A DNA stretch of 64,000 nt from CAYMWF01 sp964394085 [NCBI: uncultured Gemmatimonadota bacterium] (GCA_964394085.1 CAYMWF010000025.1:9071-73070); one strand, 5' to 3'; shown: positions 52,693 to 62,083, counted from the stretch's first letter. The notes: generated from the sequence alone by a model not told the origin. Numbers and translations: made by a program.

Positions 52693-53912
52693 CCGGTTTC
52701 ACCTGCCGGTCCCGCGGTTCCCGTGTTCGCCGATCCTCCCGCGCCTTCACCGGGAGCGGAAGGATAGTAACAGAGGAACGGCGCGCAGGACTTTCCGAAT
52801 ATTTTCCTGTATTCACACCGGACCAAAGCGCGGAAGCGTTCTTCGTCCGGTTCGGCGGCCGCGGCATCGACGGCAAAGCGGATAAGCCGGATATCCATGA
52901 GCTTACGCTCCGTGGCGGTGCCCCTGCCCACGATTTTCAGCCCGGCGAGGGAACCGTCCCGGACGAATCCGTGGATATCACAGGCGCCGCAGGCGTCGAA
53001 AAAACTCCTGGTTCGGCGATACAGGCGCATCCGTCCCGGAGACCGTCCTATGGAATCCCTTATCTTGAAGGTGCCGAGGCAGGTGTGGCCGCGGGTGCGC
53101 ATGAAGTAGTCGTAAACGAGACGGTGCGCCAGGCTCCTGTGAGGCATCTCGAAAGGCATATCCACTTCCATGCCTCCTCCTCTCAGGCGCTTCAGGAGTT
53201 TTATTATTTTCAGCGGTCCGACGTTGTCAGCTTCAGAAATCCCATGCTCGAACCGGCAGAAGGCATTGGGGAAATGGCATCGCTCGTTTTTTACAAACAC
53301 TTCGAACTCGATGTCCGTTCCGCGGCAGGCTTCGATAATCTCCCTCCACTCGGAAGGCGACATCTGCCTGGGCAGGATGAAGCGTGACGCTCCATTTTCG
53401 GCGTAGAGTTTCGCGGTGCCCGAGTTGAAGGTTCCACCCTTGGTCCCGACAAACCACCGGACGCCGGGAAACTTCGGCCGAAGATAGATCAGCACCGAAA
53501 GGTCACCGAGGAGCACGGCGGCGGGAGAAAGGGTTTCCAGGGCCTTCCCCACCTCCTCTTCAAGGAGATCGAACTGGCTGTTCAGCGGCGTGGCGTTGGC
53601 GGTGAAGTAGACAGGAGCGTTTACATTCGCCGCTTCTTCCCGCACACGTTCGAAGTCGGTGAATTCGGTAAAGTTGGCGCGGATGTTATGCCTGAAGTTG
53701 AGGGAAAAAATGTTTGAATATTTCTCCTGCAGCTCCCTTGACATGATGCCGCAATAGAAAGCATCAGCCCCGGCTTCAGCCAGCCGTTTCAACTCATCCA
53801 CATTGTTGAGAGGCGCCAGTACTTCCGTCAAAATTCCGGTTCCCGTAATAGATTTCCCGGCCACGATTCCCGGTGAATACCCGGATGCCGGTTTCGTTTC
53901 ACCTGGCTTCAA
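52689..53912 (-). CDS. UbiU-like U32-family Fe-S protein (pair 2)
   Basis: A 407-residue UbiU-like protein with the barrel start TEVLAPLNNVDELKRLAEAG, ASRFILPRQMSPSEW, and C212-x6-C219 in ERCHFPNAFC, as in pair 1. C278, CGAC (308, 311) and GLKIVGRG follow. The tail motif GKSCAPFLCYYPS (C376, C381) matches the pair-1 tail. A Gly/Ala-rich end of about 20 residues follows. It overlaps the UbiV-like gene and is divergent from the first B12-type radical SAM gene. Confidence 0.82.
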   Translation of the reverse strand: MKPGETKPASGYSPGIVAGKSITGTGILTEVLAPLNNVDELKRLAEAGADAFYCGIMSRELQEKYSNIFSLNFRHNIRANFTEFTDFERVREEAANVNAPVYFTANATPLNSQFDLLEEEVGKALETLSPAAVLLGDLSVLIYLRPKFPGVRWFVGTKGGTFNSGTAKLYAENGASRFILPRQMSPSEWREIIEACRGTDIEFEVFVKNERCHFPNAFCRFEHGISEADNVGPLKIIKLLKRLRGGGMEVDMPFEMPHRSLAHRLVYDYFMRTRGHTCLGTFKIRDSIGRSPGRMRLYRRTRSFFDACGACDIHGFVRDGSLAGLKIVGRGTATERKLMDIRLIRFAVDAAAAEPDEERFRALVRCEYRKIFGKSCAPFLCYYPSAPGEGAGGSANTGTAGPAGETG

Positions 53913-54033
53913 GCCGAGATTGTCGCACCGGTTCCGCCATCTGAGGTTTACCCGGCTGGAATCTGATTCCGTCCGGGAAGATCAGGTTGAAACCTTCTTC
54001 CGGACCGAACGGAAACTCCTTTTCAGGATCAGC

Positions 54034-54063
54034 AGTTTACGACGGACCATAAGGACCGGTCAA
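54034..54063 (-). promoter_or_regulatory. Candidate promoter of the second UbiU/UbiV-like operon
   Basis: On the minus strand TTGACC, 18 bp, TAAACT, pointing toward the pair-2 genes. The rest of the 311-bp divergent gap shows nothing clear. Confidence 0.4.
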
Positions 54064-54223
54064 ATCTTCTATTGACATCTCAACCGTTCTTGAAGGAACT
54101 TCCCCCGGGACGGGTTAGCCGGTGAACTCGCCCTGCCAGGCACTCATCTGCGCGGTGAGTATCTTCAACCCGGAAAATCCAGACGAAAGAGGATCATCTT
54201 TTCACGACGCGAGAATTGATTCA

Positions 54224-55684
54224 ATGAAAACTGCGTCAGCGGCAAAGTCGAACAACACCATCACTCTCATCGCCCCCGCGGGTGACCGGATCAGCTTCAA
54301 CCTGAGCGGAATTTTCCCCCTGCCCCCGCTCGGACCGGCTCATCTGGCTGCGGTTCTTCTCGAAGACGGGTTCGAGGTCGAGATTTTCGATCTCGTTATA
54401 GAAAAAGACCCCGACAGATTGCTGAAAGAGCGCTTCGAGACCGAACCACCCGCCCTGGTCGGCATTTCCGCGACTATTTTTTCTCTCTCGAGCGCATTCG
54501 AGGTCGCCGGCAGGATACGGGAGCTGGCGCCCGGCGCCGGAATCGTGCTCGGCGGTCCGGCAACGGTCTTCCCCCCTGCCGACCTGTTCGCCCGGTGCGG
54601 CGACCTGGACTATATCGTAGTGGGAGAAGGAGAAATGACGCTCCTCCACCTCGCCCGGGCAGTCAGGGAAGGCCGTCCTCCGGGGCCGCACCCGGGTCTC
54701 GCATCGAAAAAAGGTTCCGGCATCGAATTCAGCCCGCCGGGCAACCCAGTCGATCTCGATTCCCTGCCGCCTCCCGCGAGAAGCCTGCTGCCGAACGACA
54801 TCTACCGGATGCATCCCCCTTTCGGAATCAGCCCGCCGGCCACCCTGATGGAAACCGCCCGGGGCTGCCCGTGCCAATGCAGCTTCTGCACCATTCCCGG
54901 CAAGTTGCGGACACGATCTCCGGAGCGTGTAATAGAAGAAGTATCCGATCTCGCGGCCGACTTCGGAATCCGCGAAGTTCACTTCGTGGATCCCACCTTC
55001 ACATGGGATCGCGACAGGATAAGGGAAATCTGCGCGGGACTGATGTCGATGCCGCCGACCGAGAGACCCGCATGGTCGTGCAAGACCAGGCCCGACTGCG
55101 TGGATGCGAGCCTTCTCGAACGGATGGCCGCGGCAGGCTGCTACATGATCTCGTACGGTGTGGAATCAGGTTCCCAGGCGGTCCTCGACAGGCTCGACAA
55201 GGAAATGAACGTAGAAGAGATGGAAACCGCTCTGATCGCCACGCGGCGGGCCGGGATCGGCAGCCTGGTCTATCTCCTGGTGGGCTCACCCGGAGAAACA
55301 GATGAAACCATGGAGAGCACGTTCAGCCTCGTCCGCCGCACCAGGCCGGATTACGTCCTTTACGGAGAGCTGCTTCCCGACCCGGCTTCCCGCCTGACCC
55401 TCGAGGCCGTTGCCCGTGGGGAGTTCACCCGGGAGGATGTCGTCAACTACTATATAGACAGGGAGGTCGGCCCGTTCACCGATGTCACGCTGACCGGTCT
55501 TCCCCGACGCGCCGTCAACGGGTGGCTTCGCAGGGGGATTCGTACTTTCTATTTCTCTCCCCGGTTCCTCATCCGCCAGGCGACCACCGCCGGCGGGCTG
55601 AACCAGGTCCGGCGGCGTCTCGAAACCGGTTTCATTCTCGGCCGCGAACTCTTCACCCACATGGTCAGAAAAAAATCCTTCTGA
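54224..55684 (+). CDS. B12-binding-type radical SAM protein 1
   Basis: The 486-residue protein has an N-terminal Rossmann-like domain typical of B12-binding radical SAM enzymes (about residues 10-140: PLPPLGPAHLAAVLLEDGFE, GIVLGGPAT, VVGEGEMTLLHL). A radical SAM domain follows with CX3CX2C at C215, C219 and C222, then VHFVDPTFTWDRDRIREI, SYGVESGSQAVLDRL and VGSPGETDETM. Relatives include methyltransferases, cyclases and hopanoid enzymes. The canonical B12 DxHxxG motif is not obvious, as in many members. ATG 54224 is preferred to the longer frame at 54122. Confidence 0.88.
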   Translation: MKTASAAKSNNTITLIAPAGDRISFNLSGIFPLPPLGPAHLAAVLLEDGFEVEIFDLVIEKDPDRLLKERFETEPPALVGISATIFSLSSAFEVAGRIRELAPGAGIVLGGPATVFPPADLFARCGDLDYIVVGEGEMTLLHLARAVREGRPPGPHPGLASKKGSGIEFSPPGNPVDLDSLPPPARSLLPNDIYRMHPPFGISPPATLMETARGCPCQCSFCTIPGKLRTRSPERVIEEVSDLAADFGIREVHFVDPTFTWDRDRIREICAGLMSMPPTERPAWSCKTRPDCVDASLLERMAAAGCYMISYGVESGSQAVLDRLDKEMNVEEMETALIATRRAGIGSLVYLLVGSPGETDETMESTFSLVRRTRPDYVLYGELLPDPASRLTLEAVARGEFTREDVVNYYIDREVGPFTDVTLTGLPRRAVNGWLRRGIRTFYFSPRFLIRQATTAGGLNQVRRRLETGFILGRELFTHMVRKKSF

Positions 55685-55792
55685 ATGCCGGGATTATCCC
55701 CCAAAATAGCGACTTGATAATTTTCAGTTCTCTGGTAACTTAGGCATTCGGTCTAATGTTGATATTTTGATCGTGTGGAGGCTTTTGCTGCA

Positions 55793-57349
55793 ATGAAACA
55801 GATGAAAATTGTGTTTGTCAGACCGCCCTACCATCTATGGCCGATCATCAACGAGTCGGACAATTTCCTGCTCCCCCTGGGATTTCCGTGCCTTGCAGCA
55901 TATCTCAGGGAGAAAATGGATAATATAGAAGTGTCGATCATCGACTGCCTTCCGGAGATGATCGGATGGCGGACACTCGAACGGAAACTCGCGGAGCTTA
56001 AACCCGATGTCGTCGGGATCGGGGACAAGGCCGTCTACATGAACGCCGGAATCAGAGTTCTCCGAATCGCGAAAAAACTGGATCCTTCGGTGATTACCGT
56101 CGCTGGAGGGCATTTCCATTCCCATATGCCCGAATTCTCACTTTCGAATTTCCCCGAGCTCGATTATATCGTCAGGTACGAAGGAGAAGAAACCCTGAGG
56201 GAGCTCCTGGAAACGCTCCGGCAGAAAGGCGATCTGAAAAACATCAAATCCCTCGCATTCCGCGACGGAAACGGCGGGATAATCTGTACACCGTTCAGAA
56301 AGAACATCGAAAATCTGGATGATCTGCCGATACCGGCATACGACCTGACGCCCATGGACAGGTACGCCCCCTTCGGGCTTCTCTGGCCCAAGGCGGCCAC
56401 GATTCAGCGGGGCCGCGGCTGCCCCTATTCGTGCAATTTCTGTTCATGGACCGCCCTCGAGGGAGAACACGAAATCGAGGACGGCCGCCTGGTCCACGAT
56501 CCGACATACAGGACCAAGAGCGTCGACCGGGTCATATCCGAAATCGAACACCTTCATGACAGATTCGGGGTAAGGTATCTCTTCTGGGTCGACGGTACCT
56601 GGAACCTCGACCACGAATGGATGGAAGAATTCTGCGATAAGCTTATCCCGCGCAGGTACAATCTGGGCTGGTGGGCGTTCGTGAGAGCCGACCTGATGAT
56701 AGAGCAGGAGAAACTGGGGATCCTCGAAAAGATGGTCAAAGCCGGGCTCCGGCATGTCCTGATCGGCGGAGAACGCCCGACCGACGACGAGCTGAATCTC
56801 GTCGGCAAGACCGACTACTCGGGCGAGAACCTGGCCCGGGTTTGCCAGCTTTTGAAGAAAAAGTATCCGGAGGTATTCAGACAGTCCACTTTCCTCACCG
56901 GAATCCGCACCGAAACCATGGAAACCATGGACCGCCTGGGTGAGTTTTCGCGAAGAGCCGGCCTCGACTTCGCCGCCTTCCATCCGATAATGCCCTTTCC
57001 AGGCACTCCCCTGTGGGAGGAAGCCAAAAAGAACGGCTGGATAGAAGAGATGGATTTCGATAAGTTCGACATGTTCTATCCCGTCATGCCGTCGGAGTTC
57101 CTGGATCGGGAAGCGATCGCCGGCAAGACTCAGGAGCTGTATCTCGATTTCGTTAAAAAACAGTTCGGAACTTACCTGGCATCGATGTTCTCGCCTTATG
57201 CCATCAGGCGGAAGCTGCACTGGTGGTTCGCTTTCTCCATCGGCCGCGTGATGTTCCGCGACTGGTGGTTGTCGATAACCGGCAAGAAACAGTTCGAGGG
57301 GTTCGCGGCGGTGAACAAGCTCTGGAAGCCATCCTGGTACGATTCCTGA
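55793..57349 (+). CDS. B12-binding-type radical SAM protein 2
   Basis: The 518-residue protein has the B12-binding-type N-domain (MKIVFVRPPYHLWPII, LPLGFPCLAAYLRE, ITVAGGHFHSHMPE, YEGEETLRELLE). Its radical SAM site is C210-x3-C214-x2-C217 in RGRGCPYSCNFC. HVLIGGERPTDDELNLVGKT and FHPIMPFPGTPLWEEA are typical of the barrel end. A C-terminal domain of about 120 residues holds a hydrophobic-aromatic stretch, KLHWWFAFSIGRVMFRDWWL. The reaction is unknown; the class includes C-methylases and BchE-like cyclases. Confidence 0.88.
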   Translation: MKQMKIVFVRPPYHLWPIINESDNFLLPLGFPCLAAYLREKMDNIEVSIIDCLPEMIGWRTLERKLAELKPDVVGIGDKAVYMNAGIRVLRIAKKLDPSVITVAGGHFHSHMPEFSLSNFPELDYIVRYEGEETLRELLETLRQKGDLKNIKSLAFRDGNGGIICTPFRKNIENLDDLPIPAYDLTPMDRYAPFGLLWPKAATIQRGRGCPYSCNFCSWTALEGEHEIEDGRLVHDPTYRTKSVDRVISEIEHLHDRFGVRYLFWVDGTWNLDHEWMEEFCDKLIPRRYNLGWWAFVRADLMIEQEKLGILEKMVKAGLRHVLIGGERPTDDELNLVGKTDYSGENLARVCQLLKKKYPEVFRQSTFLTGIRTETMETMDRLGEFSRRAGLDFAAFHPIMPFPGTPLWEEAKKNGWIEEMDFDKFDMFYPVMPSEFLDREAIAGKTQELYLDFVKKQFGTYLASMFSPYAIRRKLHWWFAFSIGRVMFRDWWLSITGKKQFEGFAAVNKLWKPSWYDS

Positions 57350-57454
57350 GCGTCCTCCGTGAACCTCGCCGGCATTAATCGAATCAACGTCTCCATCGCC
57401 GGAGACCCTCAGACATATTGCGCAACATAAGCGCAGGACATGGGAGTCCTGATA

Positions 57455-58438
57455 ATGAAAAACCAGATCCTTACCATATTCGTTTCAATCATGATTTCTC
57501 TGATCATAATATCCTGCAGCTCCGAGGAAAATCGACTGGTAGCACGCATCAACGGCGCACCCCTGACAGAATCCGAGTTCAACTCGCGAGTCGTTTCGCA
57601 GATGCTCGCTTACGTGCCCGGCGGCGATGTCCGAAGCGTGCCTCCAGAGACCCGGGAGCAGATAAGATCATCCGTATTCGCCTCTCTTCTGGGCAGGGAG
57701 CTCCTCTACCAGGCGGCAGTTGAACAGAACCTGGCCGCTTCCGAAGACGACGTTACCCTGGAGATAAGCAAAAAGCGCTCTTCCTTCGGCTCCGAGAGAG
57801 AATTCCAGGAGCAGCTGCGCATGAGAGGGCTCACGGAAGCTGATTTCAGGATGGAGCTTCAGAAAGAAATCACCATAGACAACTATCTCGACTGGATGGT
57901 GGACAACACGCCCGAAGAACAGCTCGGCGATCCGAAAGCTTTCTATGAATCAAACCTCGAGCAATTCAAAGAACCTGAATCAGCTCATATCAATCATATT
58001 TTTCTGGCCGTCCCGGAGAGCGGGGGTGATTCCGCCAGGGAGGTCAGGCTCTCCCTCGCCCGTGAACTCGAATCCCGCCTTCTGGGAGGAACGGATTTCG
58101 CCGATCTGGCCAGGGAATTCTCCGACAGCAAAGATTCGGAAAACGGAGGAGACCTGGGATACGTCGGGCGCGACATCCTGCTGAAGCAGGTTGAAACAGC
58201 CGCCTTCAGCATGAATCCGGACGACCCGCCGGCAATTGTCGAGACCCCGTTCGGAGTTCATCTCTTAAGGGTTAAAGCGCGAAAAGAGGAGAGGCTCATC
58301 CCATTCGAAGAAGCCGAGCAGCGCATCAAAACGCACCTCAAGGAGGAAGCCCGCAACTCAGGGGCCAACGAGAAGATACAGGCGCTTCTCAAGACGGCGA
58401 CTATCGATACTCTCGATCTTTCTCTCAAGAAAAGTTGA
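57455..58438 (+). CDS. SurA/PpiC-type peptidyl-prolyl isomerase lipoprotein
   Basis: A periplasmic folding factor for outer-membrane proteins. The 327-residue protein has a lipoprotein signal (SIMISLIIISC, Cys about 21), a SurA-N-like helical region (about 30-160), and a parvulin domain (about 170-280) with SAHINHIFLAV, GTDFADLAREFSDSKDSENG, GDLGYVGRD and TPFGVHLLRV. ATG 57455 gives a normal signal peptide; an upstream in-frame ATG at 57440 would also fit. It precedes the SppA gene. Confidence 0.9.
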   Translation: MKNQILTIFVSIMISLIIISCSSEENRLVARINGAPLTESEFNSRVVSQMLAYVPGGDVRSVPPETREQIRSSVFASLLGRELLYQAAVEQNLAASEDDVTLEISKKRSSFGSEREFQEQLRMRGLTEADFRMELQKEITIDNYLDWMVDNTPEEQLGDPKAFYESNLEQFKEPESAHINHIFLAVPESGGDSAREVRLSLARELESRLLGGTDFADLAREFSDSKDSENGGDLGYVGRDILLKQVETAAFSMNPDDPPAIVETPFGVHLLRVKARKEERLIPFEEAEQRIKTHLKEEARNSGANEKIQALLKTATIDTLDLSLKKS

Positions 58439-58600
58439 CCGGCGGCGTAATTTATCGGGCTCTCCCCTTTCCTGAAAGCCTTTGTAAAATCACCTTACAG
58501 CGGTTCGGATACAGGCTCCGCGCCGCAATCGAATTCCACAGGCTGAAAGCACCGGTGCAAAAGGCCGTCAGCGCACCGGCGCATCAAGGAGCAAAAGAAA

Positions 58601-60964
58601 ATGAATCGTTCATTCAGCAAAACCGCTTCCCTCTTTGTTTGCGCGATTTTTATCGTTACGGGAACCGCCGGTATTCTGTCGGCGAGGCCCGTCCCCCAGG
58701 ATGGAATCTACTCAGGGGCCTGGGCCGACCTGCCGGGAGGAGAACTTGCCAATCCGGCCGGAGCCGCGATGGTGGCGCCCGGCACGACTTTCCTTTCTTA
58801 CTCCCCGAATACCGAGATTCTCCGGATGTCCATCAACACCGGTTTACTCGGCACCTTCGGATGGCAGGGCAACGCCGGTGAGGATGAAGGATTCTTCAAT
58901 TACACCTTCGGATTCAGAAGCGGATGGAGAAGCTCATTCGGATTCACCTACTGGACCGGTCGGTACGACTCCGTGGACGATAAGACGAAAGGCTGGAACT
59001 ACGGGTTTCTCTACCGTCCATTCAACTGCCTTTCACTCGGTTTTTCAGCCATGGATTTCACGAATCCCGAGCTTCTCGAGTATGCGTTCTCGGCCGGATT
59101 GCGCCCCGGATCATTCAGCCCGTCAATCTCGGACCGGATAACCCTGACCGCCGACTGCAGTTTTCTCGACAGCGATACAGAAACACTGAACTACTCCATC
59201 GGGTTTACAACCGAACTGATCAACGGCATTGTCCTCGGATACCGGTTAGGCGGCAGTTCGGCGGATGGGGTCGAAAGCACCCATCACCTGGCTCTGACGT
59301 TCCATTCACCTCACATCGCAGCCGGGTACTATTCCGACGCGGAAAATCCTGACAAAGGGGCTTATTACCTGTCCGGGAATGTGCCCCGTCGCCGAAGCAT
59401 CATAATAGGTCCCGCGAGAATCGGCGAGATCACCATTTCGGGAAAAATGCCGGACAGGAGCCGCTTTTCATTTTTCGAAGAACGAAAACCCGACCTCTGG
59501 AACCTGAAAAAGAAACTCGCCGAGGCAGAAGCCCGGGATGAAGTCAAAGGGATACTCCTGAAAATCGGACCTGTCTCGTGCGGGCTCGGAAAAATCCAGG
59601 AAATCGCGGATCTGATCAGCGATTTCCGAAATTCGGGAAAAACGGTCGTCGCATTCCTGGAAGCTGCGGGGCACTCCCAGTACCTGCTGGCTTCCACGGC
59701 GGATCGTATCGTCATCGCCCCGGGCGGCGGTGTTTTCATCCCCGGCTTTATTGCGGAACCGATGTTTTTCAAGGGCACGATGCAGAAACTGGGTATCGAG
59801 CCCGATCTGCTCCGTGTGGGCGATCATAAATCCGCCATAGAACCCTTCACCCGCGATTCCTTTTCAGATGAAGTCCGTAACGAACTGGAGAGAATTATCC
59901 TGGACGAATTCGAACAGTTTACATCAGGTGTCGCAGGTTTCAGAGAATCGTTGACTGAAGACGAGTTCAGGAAACTGGTGGATGACGCGATTTTTACACC
60001 TGACGACGCTCTTGAACAGAATCTCATCGACGAAGTGGGTTATGAAGAGGATGCTGAAAGGCTCCTGGCGGAGCTGTGCGGTATCGAGCTCAACGAGGAG
60101 CAACGTCCTGTCAGGGCTGGACTCGCTAAAACGGGAGAAGTGAGAACCGAATGGTCCGAACCCAGACAGGTCATAGCAGTAATAGAGGCCCGTGGTTCCA
60201 TAACTTCGGGCTCCGCGTCGGGAGGTTCCTTTTTCAAATCAGCCAACATAGGCTCCGATACCTACATTGAAATAATCAGAAATCTGAAAAAAAATCGAGC
60301 TGTCTGCGGTGTCGTGCTCAGGGTGGACAGCGGGGGCGGGTCCGGTCTTGCTTCAGATCTGATCTGGAACGAGCTCGAGGGTCTCAAGGACAAAGACATT
60401 CCAGTTGTCGCATCGATTGAGAACATTGCCGGTTCGGGCGGATATTATATCCTCTGCGGGGCGGATGAAATCATCGCCAATCCCGCGGCAATCGTCGGAA
60501 GTATCGGAGTCATGGGCGGAAAGCTCGTAACTACCGGTTTATACGACAAGCTCGGAATCAGCAGGGATATGATCAAAGCCGGCGAGAATGCCGATCTGAA
60601 TTCCAGTAACAGTAAATTCTCGGAACGGCAGAAAGAAATCCTTCTGCATCACATGGAGACTTTTTACAGAAAATTCGTCGAGCTGGTTGCTGAAGGTCGG
60701 GACATGTCCTTCGATGAAGTCGACGCTCTCGGCGGCGGCAGAATATTCACCGCACGTGAAGCCTGCGAAAACGGTCTTGTCGACAGGAACGGCGGTTTGT
60801 TCGATGCTATCGATGCATGCGCGGAAATTGCCGGTCTGGAAGGAGAATATTCGATTCAGACCATCAGTCCCGGCGACAGACTTACCATGTTCTCGAGAGA
60901 ATACGGTAAACGCGCGGCACTCGCAGAACTTCTATACCTTGTTGAGCTTCTGGGCGAAATTTAG
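58601..60964 (+). CDS. SppA-type signal peptide peptidase with N-terminal barrel-like domain
   Basis: Family S49 protease that degrades signal peptides after secretion. The 787-residue protein has the tandem S49 layout with the catalytic pair Lys410 (VGDHKSAIEPF) and Ser612 (AGSGGYYILCGAD), separated by 202 residues, close to the 200 in E. coli SppA. About 200 residues precede the part equivalent to E. coli SppA. They start with a signal peptide (TASLFVCAIFIVTGTAGILS) and have alternating strands typical of an outer-membrane barrel (FNYTFGFRSGWRSSFGFTYW, LGFSAMDFTNPELLEYAF). AAGGAG precedes the ATG. Confidence 0.9.
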   Translation: MNRSFSKTASLFVCAIFIVTGTAGILSARPVPQDGIYSGAWADLPGGELANPAGAAMVAPGTTFLSYSPNTEILRMSINTGLLGTFGWQGNAGEDEGFFNYTFGFRSGWRSSFGFTYWTGRYDSVDDKTKGWNYGFLYRPFNCLSLGFSAMDFTNPELLEYAFSAGLRPGSFSPSISDRITLTADCSFLDSDTETLNYSIGFTTELINGIVLGYRLGGSSADGVESTHHLALTFHSPHIAAGYYSDAENPDKGAYYLSGNVPRRRSIIIGPARIGEITISGKMPDRSRFSFFEERKPDLWNLKKKLAEAEARDEVKGILLKIGPVSCGLGKIQEIADLISDFRNSGKTVVAFLEAAGHSQYLLASTADRIVIAPGGGVFIPGFIAEPMFFKGTMQKLGIEPDLLRVGDHKSAIEPFTRDSFSDEVRNELERIILDEFEQFTSGVAGFRESLTEDEFRKLVDDAIFTPDDALEQNLIDEVGYEEDAERLLAELCGIELNEEQRPVRAGLAKTGEVRTEWSEPRQVIAVIEARGSITSGSASGGSFFKSANIGSDTYIEIIRNLKKNRAVCGVVLRVDSGGGSGLASDLIWNELEGLKDKDIPVVASIENIAGSGGYYILCGADEIIANPAAIVGSIGVMGGKLVTTGLYDKLGISRDMIKAGENADLNSSNSKFSERQKEILLHHMETFYRKFVELVAEGRDMSFDEVDALGGGRIFTAREACENGLVDRNGGLFDAIDACAEIAGLEGEYSIQTISPGDRLTMFSREYGKRAALAELLYLVELLGEI

Positions 60965-61019
60965 CTGCAAACAGTAAAGGAAGGATTCATTTGATAAAAA
61001 CCGGTGATCCTTTATGCGG

Positions 61020-61526
61020 TTATTCGGTGGGGTAAAGTGAATCAGGGAACTCAAAACCCCATGCCTCGTATATTGCCGAAATCCTGATAAGGAATGCCCT
61101 GACCTGTTCATCATCCGGTGTACCTATTTTTATCACATTCTTGAAATCCTGGTCGGACGGCAGGCCCTCGATACGCGTCTTGGAAGACATTTTGATTTCT
61201 TCGATCTTTTCCCTTGCGCTTAAAAGGAAATGTTCGAGGTCGTCCACCTCCCCGGTTGACGGCGTTCCGGGCGACCCGCCGTTCGAAGCACCGGGTAATG
61301 AAGACCCGCCAGGTTCAACTTTATCATCCTCCAACCCAGCGGAACCATCGGAAAACAGTTCCGGCTTTTCTTCTTTCAAATTCAGATCATAAAACGACTG
61401 CTGTTCCGGTTCGCCCCTATCGAAACCGGTATCGGAACCGGATTTAAAAAGGAATCCCGCGTCGAATGCCAGGATGATAAAATTCGCGGCAACCAGAATT
61501 CCCATCATATAAAAAAACTGTTTCAA
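61020..61526 (-). CDS. Small membrane-anchored acidic protein (paralogue a)
   Basis: A 168-residue protein of unknown function. One N-terminal membrane segment (about residues 5-25) is followed by an acidic, Ser/Gly/Pro-rich linker and a C-terminal helical domain ending RISAIYEAWGFEFPDSLYPT. The start is TTG 61526 with GGAGG nine bases upstream; ATG at M7 is an alternative. It shares this plan and the closing YE..-.EFP motif with the neighbour at 61531-61998, from which it is separated by 4 bp. Confidence 0.7.
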   Translation of the reverse strand: MKQFFYMMGILVAANFIILAFDAGFLFKSGSDTGFDRGEPEQQSFYDLNLKEEKPELFSDGSAGLEDDKVEPGGSSLPGASNGGSPGTPSTGEVDDLEHFLLSAREKIEEIKMSSKTRIEGLPSDQDFKNVIKIGTPDDEQVRAFLIRISAIYEAWGFEFPDSLYPTE

Positions 61527-61530
61527 TTCC

Positions 61531-61998
61531 TTAAACCTCCGGGAATTCCAGGTTCATTTCTTCATACAGTTGTCTCAGGAGCTCTATCATCTTCTTCCCC
61601 TGTTCACTTTCGGGGCCGCTCCTGCCCGCCTTCTTTATCTCCTGGCGAGTAGGAACCGCAACGGTTGGCTCTTTCCCGATTTTTTCTATTTCCCTTTCGA
61701 GGACGTTCAGACAGATTTCCAGAAAAATGGGAAACAGCTCATCCGTGTCATCCACCTGTCTGGTGACCGGGGGAGGTACGAAGCCGCCCTCGTCTTCGAC
61801 CTCTGGAGATACGGCAGGTTCAGACGACTGACTCTGCTGCTGGGAGTAAAAATCAATGGGGGGGGGCTCCCCCTTCATAATCACAGCGTTTTCGGTTCCC
61901 CCATCGGCTGTAAGCTCAACCAGAAGCATAACATTCAAGGAAAGAAGAACGATATTCAGCGCAATCATTGAACCGAGTATGAAACGAAGTTTTTCCAT
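61531..61998 (-). CDS. Small membrane-anchored acidic protein (paralogue b)
   Basis: A 155-residue protein with the same layout as the gene downstream: an N-terminal membrane segment (about residues 5-27, FILGSMIALNIVLLSLNVML), an acidic linker with Pro and Gln, and a helical end LLRQLYEEMNLEFPEV. No domain is recognised. ATG 61998 with AAGGAT upstream is preferred to longer frames. A good minus-strand promoter lies at 62039-62067. Confidence 0.72.
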   Translation of the reverse strand: MEKLRFILGSMIALNIVLLSLNVMLLVELTADGGTENAVIMKGEPPPIDFYSQQQSQSSEPAVSPEVEDEGGFVPPPVTRQVDDTDELFPIFLEICLNVLEREIEKIGKEPTVAVPTRQEIKKAGRSGPESEQGKKMIELLRQLYEEMNLEFPEV

Positions 61999-62038
61999 AT
62001 AACCGATCCTTCCGTCGATCATATAAACTGATTGATTT

Positions 62039-62067
62039 ACTCTACTCCAACGACCGAGTGATGTCAA
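62039..62067 (-). promoter_or_regulatory. Sigma-70-type promoter of the small paralogue operon
   Basis: On the minus strand TTGACA, exactly 17 bp, TAGAGT, 41 bp upstream of ATG 61998. The -35 is a perfect consensus match. Confidence 0.65.
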
Positions 62068-62083
62068 TCGGGGACCTTTTTTG

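Noticed and set aside
43638-53912. Calling the U32 proteins peptidases or collagenases from the family name
   Set aside because: The Cys patterns match the Fe-S-dependent UbiU/UbiV group, and no protease active site can be pointed to.
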